Source: Desulfoscipio geothermicus DSM 3669 | Lineage (GTDB): Bacteria > Bacillota > Desulfotomaculia > Desulfotomaculales > Desulfallaceae | Reading direction: 5' to 3' | Length of the DNA: 48,012 bases | Assembly: GCF_900115975.1 (NCBI RefSeq) | Contig: NZ_FOYM01000030.1 | Location: 1 to 48,012, forward strand | Shown here: positions 7,419 through 15,216 of the stretch, piece by piece | How positions within the stretch are numbered: position 1 is the stretch's first letter | How the letters are laid out: every line of letters starts with the position of its first letter | The notes under the pieces: generated by a model | What the model saw: only the letters and a program-made list of their open reading frames with translations | Databases searched by the model: none | Told to the model about the DNA's origin: nothing | Made by a program: the position numbers and the translations under genes

Positions 7419-8564
7419 ATTAAACCCAAGTCATTATACTATTTATTAATTAGTTTACTGATTATTATGCTGGTCCTGGCCGGCTGCGGCAAGAAAGAGA
7501 CCGGCACAGGGGAAGGAGAAATCAGCGTCCCCGTGCGCGTCGCCAAAGTTGAAAAGGGGACGCTGGCCGATACCGCCGTGGTTTCCGGTAAACTGGAAGC
7601 CCTGGCGGCGTCCGACGTGGTGCCCGGCGGCCAGGGGGGCAAGGTTTATACCGTCAACGTGGAACTGGGCGACCGGGTGAGCAAAGGGCAGACCCTGGTG
7701 ACGCTGGAACATGACGCCCTGGCGGCGGCTGTGCAGCAGGCCCAACAGGGCGTGGTCCAGGCCGAAGCAGCCCTGCAGCTGGCCAAAATAACTTACGAGC
7801 AGGCCAAGGCCAACTATGAAAGAGGCAAGCAGCTTTATGAATCGGGCGCCATCCCCCTGGCCGGCGAAACAGGCTTTGAAACCGCTTTTGAAATACCCTA
7901 TAAACAAGCCAAGATAGATTTCGAGCAGGTCAAGCCCGCAGCGCTGGAAAATGCCCGGGCGGCCCTGACCATGGCCCGGGAAAATTATAACCACGCCTTC
8001 ATCAAATCTCCCATCAGCGGTGTGGTGACGGCCATCAACGTGGACCCAGGCGAACTGGCCAGCCCGGCGTCCTCAGTGCCCGTGGTATCGGTAGTCAATC
8101 TCGATAAGGTGGTGGTCAACGCCACGGCCACCGAGGGGCAGATCAACAAAATCAAGCAGGGGCAGAAGGTGCCGGTGCTGGTCAGCGCGGTTTCCGCCAA
8201 GCCCTTTACCGGGGCGATCACCAACATTGCCCTGGCCGCCGATCCGGCAAGCAAGGCTTACCCCATCAAGGTGCAGATAGACAACCCCGAACATATATTG
8301 AAACCCGGTATGTTTGCCGAAGTGCATCTTACCAGTGAGAAAAAGGAAACCTTGATTGTGCCCCGGGAAGCAGTCATCAAGATGGGGGGCAGGGATACCG
8401 TTTGGGTTGTTAAAGAAAATCAAGCGACCAGCCGCGTGGTTACCACCGGCATCAGCGACGGAGAAAAAATTGAAATCAAAAAGGGTGTGGAAGCGGGGCA
8501 GCAGGTGGTCATATCCGGACAGGACACATTGAAAGAAAACGCCCCAGTGGAAATAAAACAATAG
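7419..8564 (+). CDS. RND efflux membrane-fusion (adaptor) lipoprotein, probable ATT start
   Basis: The protein has the adaptor order: biotinyl-lipoyl half, long coiled-coil hairpin (roughly residues 90-185), second lipoyl half (SPISGVVTAINVDPGEL), beta-barrel and membrane-proximal domains. It pairs with the RND pump 13 bases downstream. The first ATG is at 7467, but that would leave MLVLAGC as the whole signal. Reading upstream, a strong GGGGAGGAG is followed by ATT at 7419. Starting there gives a basic N-region, a hydrophobic core and the lipobox LAGC, a complete lipoprotein signal. I therefore infer a rare ATT start. Lipid anchoring fits a monoderm host, where the adaptor would sit on the outer face of the membrane. 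Confidence 0.85.
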   Translation: MKPKSLYYLLISLLIIMLVLAGCGKKETGTGEGEISVPVRVAKVEKGTLADTAVVSGKLEALAASDVVPGGQGGKVYTVNVELGDRVSKGQTLVTLEHDALAAAVQQAQQGVVQAEAALQLAKITYEQAKANYERGKQLYESGAIPLAGETGFETAFEIPYKQAKIDFEQVKPAALENARAALTMARENYNHAFIKSPISGVVTAINVDPGELASPASSVPVVSVVNLDKVVVNATATEGQINKIKQGQKVPVLVSAVSAKPFTGAITNIALAADPASKAYPIKVQIDNPEHILKPGMFAEVHLTSEKKETLIVPREAVIKMGGRDTVWVVKENQATSRVVTTGISDGEKIEIKKGVEAGQQVVISGQDTLKENAPVEIKQ

Positions 8565-8577
8565 GGGACTGGCACTT
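8565..8577 (+). repeat. REP half-element as leader of the RND pump gene
   Basis: The short spacer between the adaptor stop and the pump ATG reads AGGGGACTGGCACTT, matching one arm of the REP family. Its AGGGGA supplies the only plausible ribosome binding site for the pump gene. Confidence 0.5.
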
Positions 8578-11500
8578 ATGAAAATAACTGATTTTTCCAT
8601 TAAGCGCCCCCTGACCATCGCGGTGCTGGTTACCGTCGTCCTGATTCTCGGCGGCGTGTCCCTGAGCCGCCTGAACATCGACCTGTACCCGGAAATGAAC
8701 CTGCCGGTGGCGGTGGTTATGACCGAATATCCCGGCGCGGGGCCGCAGGAAGTGGAGAACATGATCACCCGCCCCCTGGAATCCATCCTGGGGACGGTGA
8801 GTGACCTGGACTCCATACAATCCGTTAGCTCCACGGGGTCATCAACGGTTATCGTTATGTTCAACTGGGGCACGGACATGAATTTCGCCGCCCTGCAGAT
8901 GCGGGAGAAGGTGGATATCATTAAATCCTTCTTCCCGGATGACGCCGGCAACCCCACCGTGTTTAAAATGGACCCCAACATGCTGCCCATTATGCAGATG
9001 TCGGTATCCGGCGGCGACCCGGTGCAGGTAAAGCAAGTTGCCGATGATGTCATCCAGCCCCGGCTGGAAAGGGTACCCGGCGTGGCCGCCGTGCGGGTGG
9101 AGGGCGGAGCGGAGCGGGAAATCAAGGTGCTGGCGGACCCCGCCCGTTTGCAGGGATACGGGTTCAGCTTGAATCAGATAGTGCAGGTATTGCAGGCGGA
9201 AAACATGAACATTTCCGGCGGGCATGTGGAGGAAGGCAAGAAAGACCTGCTGGTCCGGGCTACCGGCGAGTTTCGGGATCTGAATGACATCCGCAACCTG
9301 GTGCTTACCTCACCCACGGGAACCAGGGTGCACCTGGGCGACCTGGCAGAGGTGCTGGACGGCGCCAAGGAATCCACCAGCATCAGCCGGGTGAACGGCA
9401 AGCCCGGCCTGACTATATTGATCCACAAACAAAGCGTGGCCAATACCGTTCAGGTGGCCCGGGAAGTTAAAAAAGCTCTGCAGGATATTGAAAAAGATAT
9501 CCCGGCGGACTTTGAAATCGGCATATTGCTGGACCAGTCCGAGTTTATTGAGCAGTCCATCCAGAGCGTGGTGCACAAGATATTCTTCGGCGGCCTTTTG
9601 GCCATGCTGGTGATGCTGGTGTTTCTGCGCAACCTGCGCAGTACGTTGATAATTTCTACGGCCATTCCCATTTCCATTGTATTTACCTTCGTGCTCCTGT
9701 ATTTCAACGACATGACTTTGAACCTGTTCAGCCTGGGCGGTCTGGCGCTGGGTGTGGGCCTGATCGTGGACGACGCCATTGTGGTGCTGGAAAATATTTA
9801 CCGTCACCGCCAGCAGGGTTATTCCCGGATGGACGCGGCCCGTGTGGCCACCGATGAGGTGGGCAATGCGGTTATTGCTTCCACTCTAACCACCATAGCC
9901 GTATTCCTGCCCATTGTTTTTGTGGAAGGACTGGCCTCGCAGCTGTTCAAGCCCATGGCCCTGACGGTGTCGTTTTCCGTGGCGGCATCCCTGGCCGTGG
10001 CCCTGACCCTGGTGCCCCTTTTGGCGTCCAGGTTTCTAAAGCTGACCGAGACCGGGGAAGGCACATTTTCCGGCCGGGTATTCGGCGCCTCCGAGAGGTG
10101 GTTCGACCGGCTGCACCGGCGTTATGAAAAAATATTGGCCTGGTCCCTGGGGCACCGCAAACGGGTGATTATTGCCGTAGCGCTGCTATTTGTCGGCAGC
10201 CTGGCTCTGACTCCGCTGGTGGGCGCGGAATTCATGCCTGTTATGGACGAGGGTTACGTAAAGGTGCAGGTGGATATGCCCAACGGCACCGGCCTGGAAG
10301 AGACCGATCGCTGCATTGCGGTCATTGAGAAACTGGGCGAGCAAATCCCTGAAGTAAAAAATATCTATGCCAGCATTGGCTTTACCGGAAGCGAGAGTAT
10401 GGGCGGCGAAGTCAGCAGCGACCGGGGCCAGATATTTTTTGAGCTGGTGGACAAAGAACAGCGTAGCCGGAGCACGGAAGACGTGGCGGAAGAGATGCGC
10501 GATCTGGTGCGGGGCATCCCCGGCGCTGACATTAAAGTGTCCGCCACCGGTCCGGCCTCCGAGGGGCAGGGCATGGGCTCGCCGGTACAGGTGGATATAA
10601 AGGGGGACGACCTGGATACCCTCACCCGCCTGGCGGACGAAGTGACGGAGATAATTGAAAAGGTGCCCGGAACCAGGCAGGTTACCAATAACCTGGCGGA
10701 CGGCCTGCCGGAATTGCGGGTGCGGGTGGACCGGGAACGGGCCGCGCTTTACGGCCTGAGCGGCGCCGAGATTTCCTCCACGCTGCGCACCGCCATCCAG
10801 GGCACGGTGGCCACCCAGTACCGGACGGGTGAGGATGAAATTGACGTACGGGTGCAGCTGGCCAACGCTGAATCGGCCCGCATGGCGGATTTGCAAAACC
10901 TGACGGTGATGACCGGTACGGGAGTCGTAGTGCCGCTGCATGTGGTTACCGACATTATTGAGCGGGAGGCGCCCAGTTCCATCAACCGGCAGGACCAGAC
11001 GCGGATGGTATCCGTGACCGCCAACCTCAGCGGCCGGGACCTGGGCAGCGTGATGAAGGACATCCGGGCCCGGTTGGATCAACTGCCGCTGCCGCCGGGT
11101 TACTTCATCGAGTACGGCGGGCAGAACGAGGAAATGATGAAGGCTTTCGGCAACCTGGGCCTGGCGCTGATTCTGGCCATCGTACTGGTGTACCTGGTGA
11201 TGGTGGCGCAGTTCGAGTCGCTGCTGTACCCGTTTATAATTATGTTCTCCGTGCCCGTGACCATTATCGGCGTGGTGCTGAGCCTGCTGATGTCGGGCCG
11301 GCCCTTCAGCGTCCCCGCATTCATCGGCATTATCCTGCTGGCCGGCATTGTGGTGAAAAACGCCATCGTGCTGGTAGACTACGTCAACGTGCTGCGTCGC
11401 CGGGGCGTGGAGCGCAACGAGGCCATTTTAAAGGCGGGTCCCACCCGTTTGCGGCCCATTTTGATGACGGCCCTGACGGCTGTTCTGGCCATGCTGCCCA

Positions 11501-11682
11501 TGGCTCTGGGCATCGGCGAAGGGTCCGAGGGCCAGGCGCCCATGGCCACGGTGGTGGTGGGCGGCCTGCTGTTCTCCACCCTGATCACCTTGGTCCTGGT
11601 GCCGGTAGTCTACACCATACTGGACGACCTGGGCGGCAAATTCCGCCGCAAAAAACCACCGGTGCCGGGTGTTGAAAGTTAA
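8578..11682 (+). CDS. RND-family multidrug efflux pump (HAE1/AcrB-like)
   Basis: At 1034 residues it has the full length of an HAE1 RND transporter. It has TM1 at ~11-30, a large extracytoplasmic porter loop (~35-330), a TM2-6 cluster, a second loop (~560-860) and a TM8-12 cluster. TM4 contains GLIVDDAIVVLENI, with the paired aspartates of the proton relay. The start FSIKRPLTIAVLV is typical of the family. It uses proton motive force to expel hydrophobic compounds. It is preceded by its lipoprotein adaptor and a MarR regulator. No outer-membrane channel gene is present, in keeping with a monoderm cell. The exact substrate cannot be read from sequence. Confidence 0.93.
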   Translation: MKITDFSIKRPLTIAVLVTVVLILGGVSLSRLNIDLYPEMNLPVAVVMTEYPGAGPQEVENMITRPLESILGTVSDLDSIQSVSSTGSSTVIVMFNWGTDMNFAALQMREKVDIIKSFFPDDAGNPTVFKMDPNMLPIMQMSVSGGDPVQVKQVADDVIQPRLERVPGVAAVRVEGGAEREIKVLADPARLQGYGFSLNQIVQVLQAENMNISGGHVEEGKKDLLVRATGEFRDLNDIRNLVLTSPTGTRVHLGDLAEVLDGAKESTSISRVNGKPGLTILIHKQSVANTVQVAREVKKALQDIEKDIPADFEIGILLDQSEFIEQSIQSVVHKIFFGGLLAMLVMLVFLRNLRSTLIISTAIPISIVFTFVLLYFNDMTLNLFSLGGLALGVGLIVDDAIVVLENIYRHRQQGYSRMDAARVATDEVGNAVIASTLTTIAVFLPIVFVEGLASQLFKPMALTVSFSVAASLAVALTLVPLLASRFLKLTETGEGTFSGRVFGASERWFDRLHRRYEKILAWSLGHRKRVIIAVALLFVGSLALTPLVGAEFMPVMDEGYVKVQVDMPNGTGLEETDRCIAVIEKLGEQIPEVKNIYASIGFTGSESMGGEVSSDRGQIFFELVDKEQRSRSTEDVAEEMRDLVRGIPGADIKVSATGPASEGQGMGSPVQVDIKGDDLDTLTRLADEVTEIIEKVPGTRQVTNNLADGLPELRVRVDRERAALYGLSGAEISSTLRTAIQGTVATQYRTGEDEIDVRVQLANAESARMADLQNLTVMTGTGVVVPLHVVTDIIEREAPSSINRQDQTRMVSVTANLSGRDLGSVMKDIRARLDQLPLPPGYFIEYGGQNEEMMKAFGNLGLALILAIVLVYLVMVAQFESLLYPFIIMFSVPVTIIGVVLSLLMSGRPFSVPAFIGIILLAGIVVKNAIVLVDYVNVLRRRGVERNEAILKAGPTRLRPILMTALTAVLAMLPMALGIGEGSEGQAPMATVVVGGLLFSTLITLVLVPVVYTILDDLGGKFRRKKPPVPGVES

Positions 11683-11907
11683 AACTGTTGAAAGTTGCGG
11701 GGGAAAAAGGGGACAGGCTACTTTTTTGCTTTTTAAAAAAGTTGCCTGTACCCTTTTTCCCGAAGGAAGCTACCTGGAGGAAAAGGGGACTGGCTCCTTA
11801 AAAGGGGACAGGCACCTTTTTCAAAAAACGAAGAAGGAGCCAGTCCCCTTTTACGGCGCCTGTCCCACTTTCCCGGCGGGAAAAAACTCCTGCGCCGGGT
11901 GTTGAAA
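11664..11907. repeat. Compound REP block bounded by a 14-bp direct repeat
   Basis: GCCGGGTGTTGAAA occurs at 11664-11677 (the last codons of the RND gene) and again at 11894-11907. GTTGAAAGTT is also tandemly repeated at 11671 and 11687. Between them lie REP copy C1 (arms 11701-11727 and 11735-11761) and nested copy C2 (outer 19-bp perfect arms 11781-11799 and 11834-11852). A further partial arm is nested inside C2 and another lies just after it. This block would strongly terminate or attenuate read-through from the RND pump into the HlyD/MFS genes. Confidence 0.7.
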
Positions 11908-11938
11908 TGTTTTAGAAAGGGGGAAGAAATAAAGCCCA

Positions 11939-12595
11939 ATGAAAAACAAAAAAGCCATTATAACTGTGCTGGCGTTGATGATACTTACCCTGGCCGGCGT
12001 AACCGGGTACTACTGGTACGCCAGCGTCCATTATGTAAGCACCGAGGACGCCAAGGTGGACGGCGATATCTACAAGGCCGGCCCGCAAATTGCCGGGGAA
12101 ATACTTGAGGTAAAGGTTGAGGAAGGCGATACCGTGCGGGCCGGCGAAATTATTGCCAGGCTTGACGATACCTCTTTGCCGTCGGGGGCCAGTACCGACC
12201 TGACCCTGGTGAAATCCCCCGTCAGCGGCCTGGTGATCAAAAAACTGGCCCACGCCGGGGAAATCGGCGCGCCGGGCCAGCCCGTGGCCATGGTGGTCCA
12301 GCCGGACGCGTTGTATATTACAGCCAATATTGAAGAAACCGACTTGCAAAAGGTGCGGGTCGGCCAAACGGTGGACGTTACCCTGGACAACATCCCGGGG
12401 GAAAAATTTGCGGGGCGGGTGGACTTTATCGGTGAGGCTACCCTTTCCACCTTTTCACTGTTGGCCCAGGCCAACTCCGGGGGCAACTTCACCAAGGTGG
12501 TGCAGCGCGTTCCGGTGCGCATTCAGCTTGCAGACGTTGACCCGTCACAGCTGGTGTACGGCACCAATGCCGTGGTGAGGATTCATGTCAAATAA
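11939..12595 (+). CDS. Short HlyD/EmrA-like membrane-fusion protein
   Basis: The 218-residue protein has one N-terminal TM (about 7-26), then YVSTEDAKVDGD, a hallmark of EmrA-type adaptors. The two lipoyl halves follow (EGDTVRAGEIIARLDD and SPVSGLVIKKLAHAGE), then a beta-barrel. The long coiled-coil hairpin that normally separates the lipoyl halves is replaced by roughly ten residues. It overlaps the MFS exporter by 11 bases, so the two are surely co-translated. ATG 11939 is the only start in its frame because a stop lies three codons upstream; AAAGGGGGA is about 15 bases away. It presumably links the MFS pump to the cell exterior or merely stabilises it. Confidence 0.85.
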   Translation: MKNKKAIITVLALMILTLAGVTGYYWYASVHYVSTEDAKVDGDIYKAGPQIAGEILEVKVEEGDTVRAGEIIARLDDTSLPSGASTDLTLVKSPVSGLVIKKLAHAGEIGAPGQPVAMVVQPDALYITANIEETDLQKVRVGQTVDVTLDNIPGEKFAGRVDFIGEATLSTFSLLAQANSGGNFTKVVQRVPVRIQLADVDPSQLVYGTNAVVRIHVK

Positions 12596-14135
12596 TAATA
12601 ATAATATCCCCTGGGCCTCGCTGTTTATCCTAATCGCCGGCGGCTTTATGGCCATCCTGGACAGCAGCATCGTCAACGTGGCCCTGCCCAAGCTGATGTC
12701 CATCTTCGGCGTGGGGGCCGAAAGCATCCAGTGGGTGATGACCGCCTACCTGTTGGTGTCCGGGGTGGTAATCCCGGTGACGGGCTACCTGGGCGACCGG
12801 TTTGGCTACAAGCGGCTGTATATTTACACCATGGTGGCATTTACCATAGGATCGGCTCTGTGCGCCCTGGCCTGGAGCAACAATTCCCTGGTGGCCTTCC
12901 GGGTTATCCAGGCCATGGGCGGCGGCATGATGATTCCCGTCAGCATGGCCATAATCTTTCGCATTGTGCCTCCGGACAAACTGGGTATGGCCCTGGGCGT
13001 GTGGGGCATCACAGCCATGCTGGCCCCGGCTGTCGGTCCCACCGCCGGCGGCTACCTGGTTGACAATTTCTCCTGGCATACTATCTTTACTATAAACATA
13101 CCCATCGGTATAGTGGTCGTTATTCTGGCCGGTTTGATCCTCAAGGAAACGCACTTGCAAACTGAACTGAAATTCGACGTACCCGGGTTTGTTTTAAGCG
13201 GTCTTGGTTGCTTTGCCCTGCTGCTGGCCCTGAGCGAAGGGCAGGACAAGGGCTGGACCTCGCAGTACATCGTCACCTTGTTTGTGTCTTCTTTCTTTTT
13301 GCTGCTGCTTTTCGTGCTGTGGGAACTGCAAACGCCACAGCCCATGCTGGACATCCGGCTGCTGCGCAACCCGGTGTTTGCGGCAAGCCTGGCCACCACG
13401 GCCATTTTGACTATCGGCCTGTTTGCGGCCATATTTCTCATACCCATATACGCTCAGAACCTCATGGGGCTTACCCCCATGCAGACCGGTTTGCTGCTTA
13501 TGCCCATGGCGCTGATGAGCGGCCTCATGATGCCCATCAGCGGCAAGTTGTACGATAAAATAGGCGCTTTCCCTCTGTGCGCGGTCGGGATGGTTATATT
13601 AATTATCACTACCTACAAGCTGCACGTCATCAGTCTGAACACAGACTACCATTGGCTGCAGCGCATGCTGGTGATACGCGCCGCCGGCATGGGCCTGATG
13701 ATGATGCCCATCACCACCGCGGGCATGAACACCATGCCCCCGTTTTTGTCCGGCCGGGCCTCGGCATTCAACAACCTGGTGCGGCAAATCTCGGCCTCCC
13801 TGGGTATCGCATTTCTAACCTGGGTAATGCTGCGCAGGCAGGTCTATCACGCCCAAATAATGGCCGACCACGCCAGTCTCACCAACCCGGTGGCCCCGGA
13901 AACAATCCATCGCGTCGGCATGCAGCTGGCCTCCGCCGGTATCCCGGCCGGCCAGGACGGAGCGACGGCGCTGCTTGCGCTGACCGTGCAACAACACTCC
14001 ATGGCCCTGGGCATCGGTGATACGTTTATAGTCAGCACAGTAATAATTCTTTTTGCGGTGCCACTGATCTTTATGTTGAGCAAAAAGCGGGTGGAAGCCC
14101 AGCGGGAAATTGAGATGAAACGGTATGCACCCTGA
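12585..14135 (+). CDS. DHA2-family MFS multidrug exporter (EmrB/QacA type)
   Basis: A 516-residue, predominantly hydrophobic protein with about 14 membrane segments, the length usual for the DHA2 drug:H+ antiporters. It carries LDSSIVNVALPKL in TM1, motif A (GYLGDRFGYKRLY) after TM2, and motif C (GITAMLAPAVGPTAGGYLV) in TM5. It begins inside the last codons of the HlyD-like gene, the classic EmrA-EmrB arrangement. The gene ends just before REP copy D, which would act as its terminator. Substrate unknown; hydrophobic drugs, uncouplers or metabolites are typical. Confidence 0.93.
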   Translation: MSNNNNNIPWASLFILIAGGFMAILDSSIVNVALPKLMSIFGVGAESIQWVMTAYLLVSGVVIPVTGYLGDRFGYKRLYIYTMVAFTIGSALCALAWSNNSLVAFRVIQAMGGGMMIPVSMAIIFRIVPPDKLGMALGVWGITAMLAPAVGPTAGGYLVDNFSWHTIFTINIPIGIVVVILAGLILKETHLQTELKFDVPGFVLSGLGCFALLLALSEGQDKGWTSQYIVTLFVSSFFLLLLFVLWELQTPQPMLDIRLLRNPVFAASLATTAILTIGLFAAIFLIPIYAQNLMGLTPMQTGLLLMPMALMSGLMMPISGKLYDKIGAFPLCAVGMVILIITTYKLHVISLNTDYHWLQRMLVIRAAGMGLMMMPITTAGMNTMPPFLSGRASAFNNLVRQISASLGIAFLTWVMLRRQVYHAQIMADHASLTNPVAPETIHRVGMQLASAGIPAGQDGATALLALTVQQHSMALGIGDTFIVSTVIILFAVPLIFMLSKKRVEAQREIEMKRYAP

Positions 14136-14199
14136 AAAAAGGGGACTGGCTACTTTTCATGGTAATTATTGCCATAAAAAGTAGCCTGTCCCCTTTTTT
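14135..14199. repeat. REP-like palindrome, copy D
   Basis: Arms of 28 nt (14135-14162 and 14172-14199) with only two mispairs enclose a 9-nt loop. One side is an A-run and the other a T-run, making it a good bidirectional terminator. It is almost identical over its whole length, loop included, to copy F at 18403-18465. Confidence 0.8.
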
Positions 14200-14292
14200 T
14201 ATCTGGGAGACATACAAGATGGCTTTCTTTCCACGATACCGGGGGCGCAAATGCTTAATTGTATTGGTTGTTATTCAACTTACAACTTGTGG

Positions 14293-14298
14293 TATAAT
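14293..14298 (+). promoter_or_regulatory. -10 box of the UPF0175/DUF3368 operon
   Basis: A perfect TATAAT lies 37-42 bases before the antitoxin-like gene, in an AT-rich stretch. The -35 region is poor (TTGTTA with a 19-nt spacer is the best match). Confidence 0.45.
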
Positions 14299-14334
14299 AT
14301 TATTATAAACAAGGAATAATTTGAGGTGTCATTA

Positions 14335-14604
14335 ATGGAAAATGTAAAAATAGAGTTTAATATACCAAAGGATGTTCTGGTTGCTGCCAGCATATCCGAA
14401 AAAAATGCCCCCCACGAAATCAAAAAACTGTTAGCGGTATATTTGTTTAAAGAAAGGATATTGTCTTTTGGAAAGGCGTGTGAATTAAGTGGTCTGGCCA
14501 AAACTGAATTTCTTGTACTGATCGGTTGTATGAAAATACCTTTAAACTATGATATAGAGGATTTTGAAGAGGACTTAACGATTGTAAGAGATACAACAGT
14601 ATGA
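14335..14604 (+). CDS. UPF0175-family protein, probable antitoxin
   Basis: About 89 residues from the ATG at 14335, chosen because GAGGTG stands six bases upstream; a GTG at 14326 is an alternative. The segment KERILSFGKACELSGLAKTEFL matches the HTH-like core of UPF0175 proteins, which are typically encoded directly before DUF3368 PIN-like proteins. The gene overlaps the next one by four bases, consistent with a toxin-antitoxin pair in which this is the DNA-binding antitoxin. The last 20 residues are acidic and could be the toxin-binding tail. Confidence 0.8.
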   Translation: MENVKIEFNIPKDVLVAASISEKNAPHEIKKLLAVYLFKERILSFGKACELSGLAKTEFLVLIGCMKIPLNYDIEDFEEDLTIVRDTTV

Positions 14605-15074
14605 TTATTGTTTCAAATTCAACGCCCCTTATAAGTCTTTCTAAAATTGGCAAGATAGGCTTACTGCAAAACATCTTCGGAAAAGTCTTCATTCCGGATG
14701 CGGTATATAATGAAGTTGCAGTTCAAGGTCAGGGGAGAGTCGGTTGGAATTTACCCAGTTATATTAAAGCTAAACATGTGACAAATACAATGGCTTCGCA
14801 CTTCTTACAGGCTCAGCTTGATTATGGAGAGTCGGAGGCTATTGTTCTGGCAAAGGAAATGAATGCCGATCTGCTTATCTTGGATGAGAAAAAAGCTCGT
14901 AGAATAGCAAAACTGAATGGGATAACTGTTATTGGCACTATCGGGGTGCTGCAAAAAGCAAAAGACGAGGGTATTATAAAAAGTATGAGAGAATGCATGG
15001 ATGAAATGATTCAAAGCGGCATATGGCTTGATGAAAAGCTGTATCGGTTTGTTTTGGAGCAGAATAATGAATAA
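14601..15074 (+). CDS. DUF3368 PIN-like protein, probable toxin
   Basis: The 157-residue protein begins IVSNSTPLISLSKIGKI, the typical DUF3368 start, in which the first acidic residue of PIN nucleases is commonly replaced by Asn/Ser. It continues with FIPDAVYNEV, then DYGESEAIVLAKE and LLILDEKKARRIA, which hold the other conserved acidic residues. PIN-fold toxins are RNases. Whether this one is active is uncertain given the SNS at the N-terminal site. The start overlaps the end of the UPF0175 gene by 4 bp, so the two are translationally coupled. Confidence 0.82.
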   Translation: MIIVSNSTPLISLSKIGKIGLLQNIFGKVFIPDAVYNEVAVQGQGRVGWNLPSYIKAKHVTNTMASHFLQAQLDYGESEAIVLAKEMNADLLILDEKKARRIAKLNGITVIGTIGVLQKAKDEGIIKSMRECMDEMIQSGIWLDEKLYRFVLEQNNE

Positions 15075-15133
15075 ATTATTTATTTGATGAGATGTAAAAA
15101 ATTATCAATGATTGAGATACCTTAGCAAGGCAA

Positions 15134-15200
15134 GGAAAAAAGGGGGACAAATTACCTGCCCCCCTTTTCCACTCACTTAAATTAACAGGTGCTTGGCACC
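15134..15200. repeat. REP-like element, copy E, plus small hairpin
   Basis: An imperfect inverted repeat (15134-15149 with 15157-15170) has A-run and T-run flanks and a reduced loop. A few bases on is a second hairpin, GGTGC-ttg-GCACC (15188-15200), before a T-run. Together they separate the convergent DUF3368 gene and the minus-strand 494-residue gene and should terminate both. Copy E is the most degenerate family member. Confidence 0.6.
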
Positions 15201-15216
15201 AGGTTTTTACACTTTT

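Noticed and set aside
10186-11082. Open frame of 298 codons on the minus strand within the RND pump gene
   Set aside because: Antisense to a conserved, GC-rich transporter. The product is His/Gly/Pro-rich with no recognisable motif, typical of a shadow frame.
11669-11905. Small frame spanning the REP block after the RND gene
   Set aside because: Built wholly of palindromic repeat sequence.
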